DNA from: Siphonodentalium dalli
Taxonomy: Eukaryota; Mollusca; Scaphopoda; Gadilida; Siphonodentaliidae
Reading direction: 5' to 3'
NCBI GenBank assembly: GCA_032622095.1
Contig: CP136068.1
Coordinates: forward strand, 63,390,025-63,454,024
Length of the DNA: 64,000 bases
Made by a program: the position numbers and the translations under genes. Positions 58,871 to 64,000 of the stretch are shown here, in pieces. Below the pieces are notes generated by a model. The model did not search any database. It saw only the letters and a program-made list of their open reading frames with translations, and was not told the origin of the DNA. How positions within the stretch are numbered: position 1 is the stretch's first letter; the number at the start of each line of letters is the position of its first letter.

Positions 58871-59813
58871 TTGTCGCCGTATTACTTATTTCAAACTCTA
58901 AGCTAGCTGAATATGCTCTACTCCCATCTGAGCCCCTTATAATTGTATCAATAGCTGCTTCGGTCTGCTTTGCATGACATAACTGACGAGGTGACTACAT
59001 TTTGATCTCTCTGTGACTAGATGTTGGCTTGGACTGGAACCAGTAAATTTGACCTAAGCACTATTTACGTGGCCATACATTTGGTTTTGGAGGGAGTAAA
59101 TCGACCACCCACCATTGCTTGGCTGATTTTGATATGTATAACTCTATATCTAATCTGAATTCTGAAATTTCCGACTTTGGTATTGAGGTGTTCAGGGTCC
59201 AGTGGTCACTGCATACTTAACAGTACCTCATTAGTGAACTCCTCGGCAGTGTTTCTTCTTTTGCTAACCACCCTTAATCGATGCTGCAATCATATTTTGA
59301 GGGTTAACAATGGACCCCATGATTCAATTAGTGGATGACCATTAAATCATTCTCAACAGGGGACTTTACCGCTGTCAATATTCAATCCTGGTGATACAAC
59401 ACATTCATGTGTAGATACTTCATCCCATAGTAACCGTAATCGACCTAGTGCCATAAAACGATGCAATAGACTTAGACCACTGCATAATCTCATAATCCCG
59501 TTCCTTGTCTGACCTTTCGAGACAACTGGTTATCATACAAGGCATATAAAGAAATATTTCTTAGCTTGATGGCCTAATTTCAGTAATCAGTGAAATGCAC
59601 GTTGAAGCTCAAAATTCTGTAGAATACCGCCGGTATGCACTATATAACTGGATAGCAATGATTCTTATTCCTTTATCAGAAGGCGTCATTTCCTGATGTC
59701 AGGCATATTGAGCATTGTCTTATGATTACCATTGTTCAGCACAATGCTATTCTTGCTTCAATATTTCTGCTCATACAGTCATATCTGTACTACCACAGGT
59801 ACATGTAGTACAT
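58871..59813. other. Non-coding interval
   Basis: No supportable gene; probably decayed retroelement and the 3' side of the LINE that follows on the minus strand. Confidence 0.35.
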
Positions 59814-60158
59814 TCACCTCATTCTATACTGACAATGAGGGGGGGTGGGGGGGGGGGGGTTAAGTTGACGTGTTCTCCATAGTATGGATGGAGTTAGGTT
59901 TGATCCATATTTGGATTGGGCTATTTCAGAGTTAATAGTGGAGTACCATTGTGTTTCGTCAAATACTCTCACTGACAATTGGACGATATTTCCCCAAGAC
60001 TGTTTTGACGGGAATATGCTTTCCTTGACATAGTTGGTAAGATGATCTATCATGTTGTATTTAATAAGAATGTCAAATATCTCATTAGCATCTGTGTCCA
60101 ACATATAACTGTATAATCTTAGAAGAAACACTTGTTTCCCAGTTTTGAAGGGACTCAA
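59814..60158 (-). pseudogene. LINE 2, C-terminal region
   Basis: Minus frame FKTGKQVFLLRLYSYMLDTD ... YNMIDHLTNYVKESIFPSKQSW; the AFxxRLxxY-type start is common in the tail of this LINE group. It ends in a G-run (59838-59861) that is probably slippage-prone. Confidence 0.55.
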
Positions 60159-60250
60159 TCTAGACAGTGTGGCAAAGAGACTAAGTTTGCGTCTATCAAT
60201 GTAAAGAATTCAGACAGCTACTTCCAAGAAGAACCTGTGCGATAGCCGTT

Positions 60251-60722
60251 CTAGTCTGGGAAGGCAAGCCTTGCATATATTTCAGGCAAAAACGGTGAGC
60301 TTTTTCTAACCGTAACTTTATAGATTAGAGGCACCCCATAGTAGTTCGCTACAGTGCTCTTGGAAGTACTACTGAATTGTATATTTTGTGACAACTCAGA
60401 TGCGTTATCCCACCAGCGTACAAGCCGGCATTCGTTAGGGAGAAGTATGCCATTCAGTTTTTGGCATGTGTCTAACGAAAGTGAAGAATTTAAGTCATAT
60501 TTTTCGAGGTTGTGAGTTGTTAATGTAACCTCCTTGATAGGGCTATTTCCGAGATGCCATACCCTAGAACTATTCTCAAATTCTCTTTTGGACTCGTTGA
60601 ATAGGATAATACATGACTTTGTGGAATTGTAAATGTACCTCCATTTATGGCTATAATTTAGACATATATTAAAGAGGCTGGACAAGCCTGTACTGGAGAG
60701 GGATAGTAATATTATGTCGTCC
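60251..60722 (-). pseudogene. LINE 2, reverse transcriptase palm and thumb
   Basis: INCASPVQADDIILLSLS contains the catalytic DD (60716-60721), then LFNICLNYSHKWRYIYNSTK and CIILFNESKREF, the classical thumb of this LINE type, then RVWHLGNSPIKEV. The frame is open for about 155 codons, but the neighbours are shifted. Confidence 0.85.
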
Positions 60723-60747
60723 GCCTGGACTGGCGAGGCGCAGTTGA

Positions 60748-61093
60748 TGTTCTTTTTTTATGTATATTACTGTTACATTATTACAAAGTATTACATTATC
60801 TTAACATATTGTCGAGAAGTTAAATCTGTAATCTGCTGTATGATGAAGTATACAATAAAAAGTATACAAGAAGATGCATGAGCCCTCATTTATGCTAATA
60901 CATATGTATCGATGAGAGCTGCTGAACAAAGATAAAACATGACGTTAAATTTTGTTTTGCCTGGGCGATGTTGGAAAGATGGCCATTAGGTCACACCACC
61001 ACCCGGATTCTGTATGTGCATTGTATTTTCTACCAATATTTTGTAAATTGTATATGTACATGCTTTATCCAATAAATTATCAATCAATCAATC
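60748..61093 (+). mobile_element. SINE or LINE 3' end inserted in LINE 2
   Basis: Runs from TTCTTTTTTTATGTATATTAC to CCAATAAATTATCAATCAATCAATC; the (CAAT)n tail on the + strand marks the 3' end of a retroposed copy. It separates GLSIEID from INCASPV in the host reverse transcriptase. No Pol III box recognised, so it may be a 5'-truncated LINE tail. Confidence 0.7.
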
Positions 61094-61770
61094 TCTATGC
61101 TTAAGCCCTTATAGGAGTTTTGGAGGTCTGAAATTAGTTCATCAATGAAAATCATGTAGAATATTGGTGAGAGAATAGCACCTTGCCTCGTTCCTTGAAA
61201 TATATCAAACCAATTGGAATAAGAGTCATTATTGCGTACACAACATTTTATGCCAGACAGGAGCGCATCAAACATACACCAGATTTTATTATTGAAACCA
61301 CGCCTGTGTAATTATAGAGGAGACCATCTATCCACACAGAATCGAATGCTTTTTGCACATCGAGTAAACAAGAAAACAATTTGCTTTTTCTCTCTCTGGT
61401 ATATGAGATACACTCCTGCAGTAGGTAAGATGATGTCATCCAGCTAACGCCGTGCTGCAATGGGTTAACAGTAATTAAGGTCAGTGCATATGACTCGATA
61501 CGAAGCTGTATGATTTTATAGAGAACAGGCCTAATTGTTATTGGACGATAACTGTCGTGCTTGGGTTTGGAACCACCTTTGTGGAGGGAAACCATCATTC
61601 CTCTCTTTGCAGCACTAGGAATATATGACATATTGAACATATTAGAAAATAAATAACATAAGTAGGGCAAAATTGTTTGAGCACTGTGTATAATATGCTC
61701 GTTTGTTATAGAATCATGTCCCATTGCCTTCCTTTTGTTCAAACTAGATATAACTTGAGTCAGCTCTGAA
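61084..61770 (-). pseudogene. LINE 2, reverse transcriptase fingers and palm
   Basis: First frame: NKRKAMGHDSITNEHI, MMVSLHKGGSKPKHDSYRPI, and LDVQKAFDSVWIDGLL with the first catalytic Asp. A frameshift near 61300 leads to LLSGIKCCVRNNDSYSNWF and FQGTRQGAILSPIFYMIFID. All are standard RT blocks in the correct order. Confidence 0.88.
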
Positions 61771-62352
61771 TTCGTTACATCTCACGATTGAACATGGGTC
61801 GGTCATGTCCGCAGCATTATATGCATTTGTACAAGTTTCTAAGTGAGGACACGAAGTCGGTAATTTGTTCATAATGTTCAGCATCGAATTCCGCTTTATG
61901 GAGTGGAGTGAATAGCTCTGCATAGTATGAACCCCACGCTTCTGTTATTTCTGAGGGACTCCTCAATAGCTGTCATCTGAACTTGAAGGGAGAATTCAAA
62001 GTATTACGCTCTTTTCATTTAGAGTTAAACAGACAATAAAATGTTGACTGGTCCATTTCCGCGGATTTATCTATTTTCGCATCTTGTTCGCACATAAACT
62101 TTTTGGCCATTTTGCAGTGTTCTGAGCGGAAGACGTGTTTTAATAGCATCCTTATAATTAATGTATGAGAAATGACTATCACTGCGAGGTCTACCATAAG
62201 CAATCCATGTATGGCGACAGCCTCGTATATTATAATGTGCAGTCTTCAATGACTCATTCCAATATGGTTTAATATGAGGGCAGTATTTCGACGTAGGGAC
62301 GTTTTCGACGGAAGCTATATGCAGCGATTCTATTATACAGAATGGTATTTAT

Positions 62353-63003
62353 CTAGTGAGTCTCCGTCGGTGATATTAAATTTAGGACAGTGTTGTTCAA
62401 CTGACTGAATGAAGTCTGATCTGAATTCATTGTTGTCCTCTTATATCTAGCTTGAGATACAGAATATTGATTTGACCGATCTAGTTCTCCTATTTGTAAA
62501 AGGAGTGGGCAGTGATTTGAAACGTCTATGTTATCATCTTGGATAATATGTACAGATTTCACAAGGTGTTCGTGTTTATGTAACAGAAAATGATCGATTA
62601 TTGACCCACAGCCTGGGTTTGTCATTGATACAAAGGTTCTGATTGTAGTGGCATGATATAGTTCCTCTATGAGAGAATACACATTGTGAACATCCAGGAG
62701 ATTTTTGAGGTACTTACTTCGATCATCGGAACGACGACAATTACTATTGAGATCTCTCATGACAATAACGGTACCAAGGGACGTATATTCAAAGAATATC
62801 TGGCTCAGGTTTTCAATGTAATCTGAGTATTCTTGCATCGAATGGTTGGACGAAGGAAGGTATACTTGTAAAATGTAAACAAACAAACCCTGACTGATAT
62901 ACAATTGTATGCCAATTATTCGGTCATCACCTGTATCGATCACAGAGACAGAGTTGTCCCATCGTTTGTGCCACACCAATGCGACACCACCCTTTGGGCA
63001 ACC
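62353..63003 (-). pseudogene. LINE 2, endonuclease domain (5' truncated)
   Basis: Starts within GCPKGGVALVWHKRWDNSVS. It shows VIVMRDLNSN, where the usual GDxN motif has Arg for Gly, then GCGSIIDHFLL and VSNHCPLLL (the SDH motif here SNH, with Asn for Asp). Two catalytic-motif changes indicate a dead endonuclease. Confidence 0.8.
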
Positions 63004-63020
63004 TGGCTGGTTTTGTTGTT

Positions 63021-63433
63021 TGGGACTTTTATGACATACAATTTATGAATAGTAATGTGGTGATAAAGTATGCATGAACCATGAGTTAGTGTCACCAGTG
63101 TCTTTCATTTAAATTGTAAAGGAAACACAATTGTGATAATTTCTGTGTTGAACGTTGTTGGGACAACATAAATATGATCACTGATTATAGACATTTCCAT
63201 TACAAAATTTGATCTAAATGATATAGTTAACATTCATCTTATTCGCCCTCTTGGTAGCAGAATGCTTTAATTGTTTTTAACTTGATTCTGAAATACCAAG
63301 ACGAATGCTGAGGGTGGAAAATTACATTTATGTTAATGTTAAATACACTTATTAATAACTTCCTTTGATTGTAACATATATCAACATACCTTCATAGCAT
63401 CATCTGGACCATATCCATTTGCATTCATACTTA
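63021..63433. other. Non-coding interval
   Basis: AT-rich; nothing recognised. Confidence 0.35.
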
Positions 63434-63705
63434 CAGCGGCCTATTATGTAACCTGATATATCAGGTTATTATCCTGATATATCAGGTTACATATCCTGAT
63501 ATATCAGGTTATTATCCTGATATATCAGCTTACGTATCCTGATATATCAGGTTATTATCTTGATATATCAGGTTACATATCCTGATAAATCAGGTTATTC
63601 TGATATATCAGGTTACTATCCTGATATATCAGATTACGTATCCTGATATATCAGGTTATGTATTCTGATATATCAGGTTATTATCCTGATATATCAGGTT
63701 ATGTC
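63434..63705. repeat. Array of CCTGATATATCAGG palindromes
   Basis: Twelve copies of the 14-bp palindrome at 20-22 bp spacing, with spacers alternating TTATTAT and TTAC(A/G)TAT, so the real period is a ~43-bp dimer. A few units lose a base (CTTGATATATCAGG, CCTGATAAATCAGG). Design parallels the GCGCTTAAGCGC arrays. Confidence 0.9.
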
Positions 63706-63841
63706 TTGACCAATCCAGAGTGTCATCTCATTCGCGGAGGCATGTGGTTGATTGGATTCTTGGTCAATATTGTTAGGCCAATGTATTCTCTTATATATGC
63801 GAGGTTCCTATAGGTGACTCGCCTATATAAGAGAATGCATT
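63706..63841. repeat. Paired inverted repeats beside the palindrome array
   Basis: TTGACCAATCCAG (63707) faces GATTGGATTCTTGGTCAA (63751), and AATGTATTCTCTTATATATG (63780) faces TATATAAGAGAATGCATT (63824). They may be the terminal structure of an element whose other end lies beyond the window. Confidence 0.55.
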
Positions 63842-64000
63842 CGCACAGGGTTTTTGCAAAATTTCAAGAAGCTCCAGTCATGGAAGTGTTAACAAGAACA
63901 GAACCATACACTGAGCGATGCCCAGTCCATTATTAACCCTTTCTATACTAAATACTCATTGACGAGTAGTTCCCTTCAGAAATGATTAGATAATAAGTTC

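Larger units (their letters stand above)
59814..63020 (-). mobile_element. Second broken LINE, minus strand
   Basis: In order on the minus strand: endonuclease (63003-62353), linker (62250-62000), reverse transcriptase (61770-61100 and 60747-60700), post-RT region (60685-60251) and C-terminal region (60158-59814). At least four frameshifts and a 0.35 kb insert (60748-61093) interrupt it. The first ~100 residues of the endonuclease are missing. Confidence 0.85.

Noticed and set aside
63434-63705. Possible CRISPR array of palindromic repeats
   Set aside because: Spacers are 6-8 bp and repeat in only two versions; this is a palindromic satellite.

Overview
The window is animal nuclear DNA, most likely from a marine invertebrate (a mollusc, brachiopod or similar). 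It is AT-rich with no operons, and almost all of it is transposable-element wreckage. The families seen are APE-type LINEs, a Copia-like LTR element, a DIRS element, a MULE transposase with a FLYWCH-type finger, foldback MITEs, tandem satellites, and many repeats carrying a CAAGATGGC(G)GCC motif between AGCTCAACTT / AAGTTGAGCT ends. Species cannot be fixed from sequence alone. No rRNA, tRNA or CRISPR was seen. Most short open frames are translations of repeats.

Layout. 1-5.2 kb: a broken LINE on +, split by a 0.9 kb TIR element at 2136-3050 and cut short by a reverse Helentron-like repeat. 5.2-9.8 kb: quieter sequence with a 98-bp perfect-type palindrome and the best candidate host gene, a phase-consistent three-exon 3' end at 7819-8440. 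9.77-10.26 kb: a 72-bp minisatellite. 11.5-21.4 kb: a 9.9 kb unit with matching terminal inverted repeats, an ATCATA duplication on both sides and arrays of the palindrome GCGCTTAAGCGC just inside each end. Within it lies a second 8.4 kb inverted-repeat unit (TA|CAGT...ACTG|TA) full of CCACGG-type minisatellite, large direct repeats, and one possible two-exon small gene at 17013-17463. 22.4-28.3 kb: a unit with about 1.4 kb inverted arms. 29.2-30.6 kb: a MULE transposase pseudogene with TATA box and poly(A) signal.

32.7-33.3 kb: a TTAA-flanked short transposon. 35.5-44.3 kb: a deep nest. An outer Helentron-like repeat holds (i) a TIR element that itself holds another Helentron-like repeat with a 7-monomer higher-order array, and (ii) a Copia element (LTRs, PBS, PPT, 5-bp TSD) that lost its reverse transcriptase core, holds two further insertions, and has a tandemly duplicated LTR-gag end. 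48.3-49.9 kb: a 129-bp satellite with a 5-monomer higher-order period. 50.6-55.6 kb: a DIRS-type element recognised by inverted terminal repeats plus the internal complementary region; it has a gag-like region but no recognisable polymerase. 57.8-63.0 kb: a foldback ATTCATG repeat, reverse transcriptase scraps and a second LINE on - interrupted by a (CAAT)-tailed insert. 63.4-63.7 kb: an array of CCTGATATATCAGG palindromes.

The genes do not form a pathway. The biology visible here is the layered history of transposons inserting into transposons, and a recurring design (short perfect palindromes or minisatellites in arrays next to element termini) seen at least three times.
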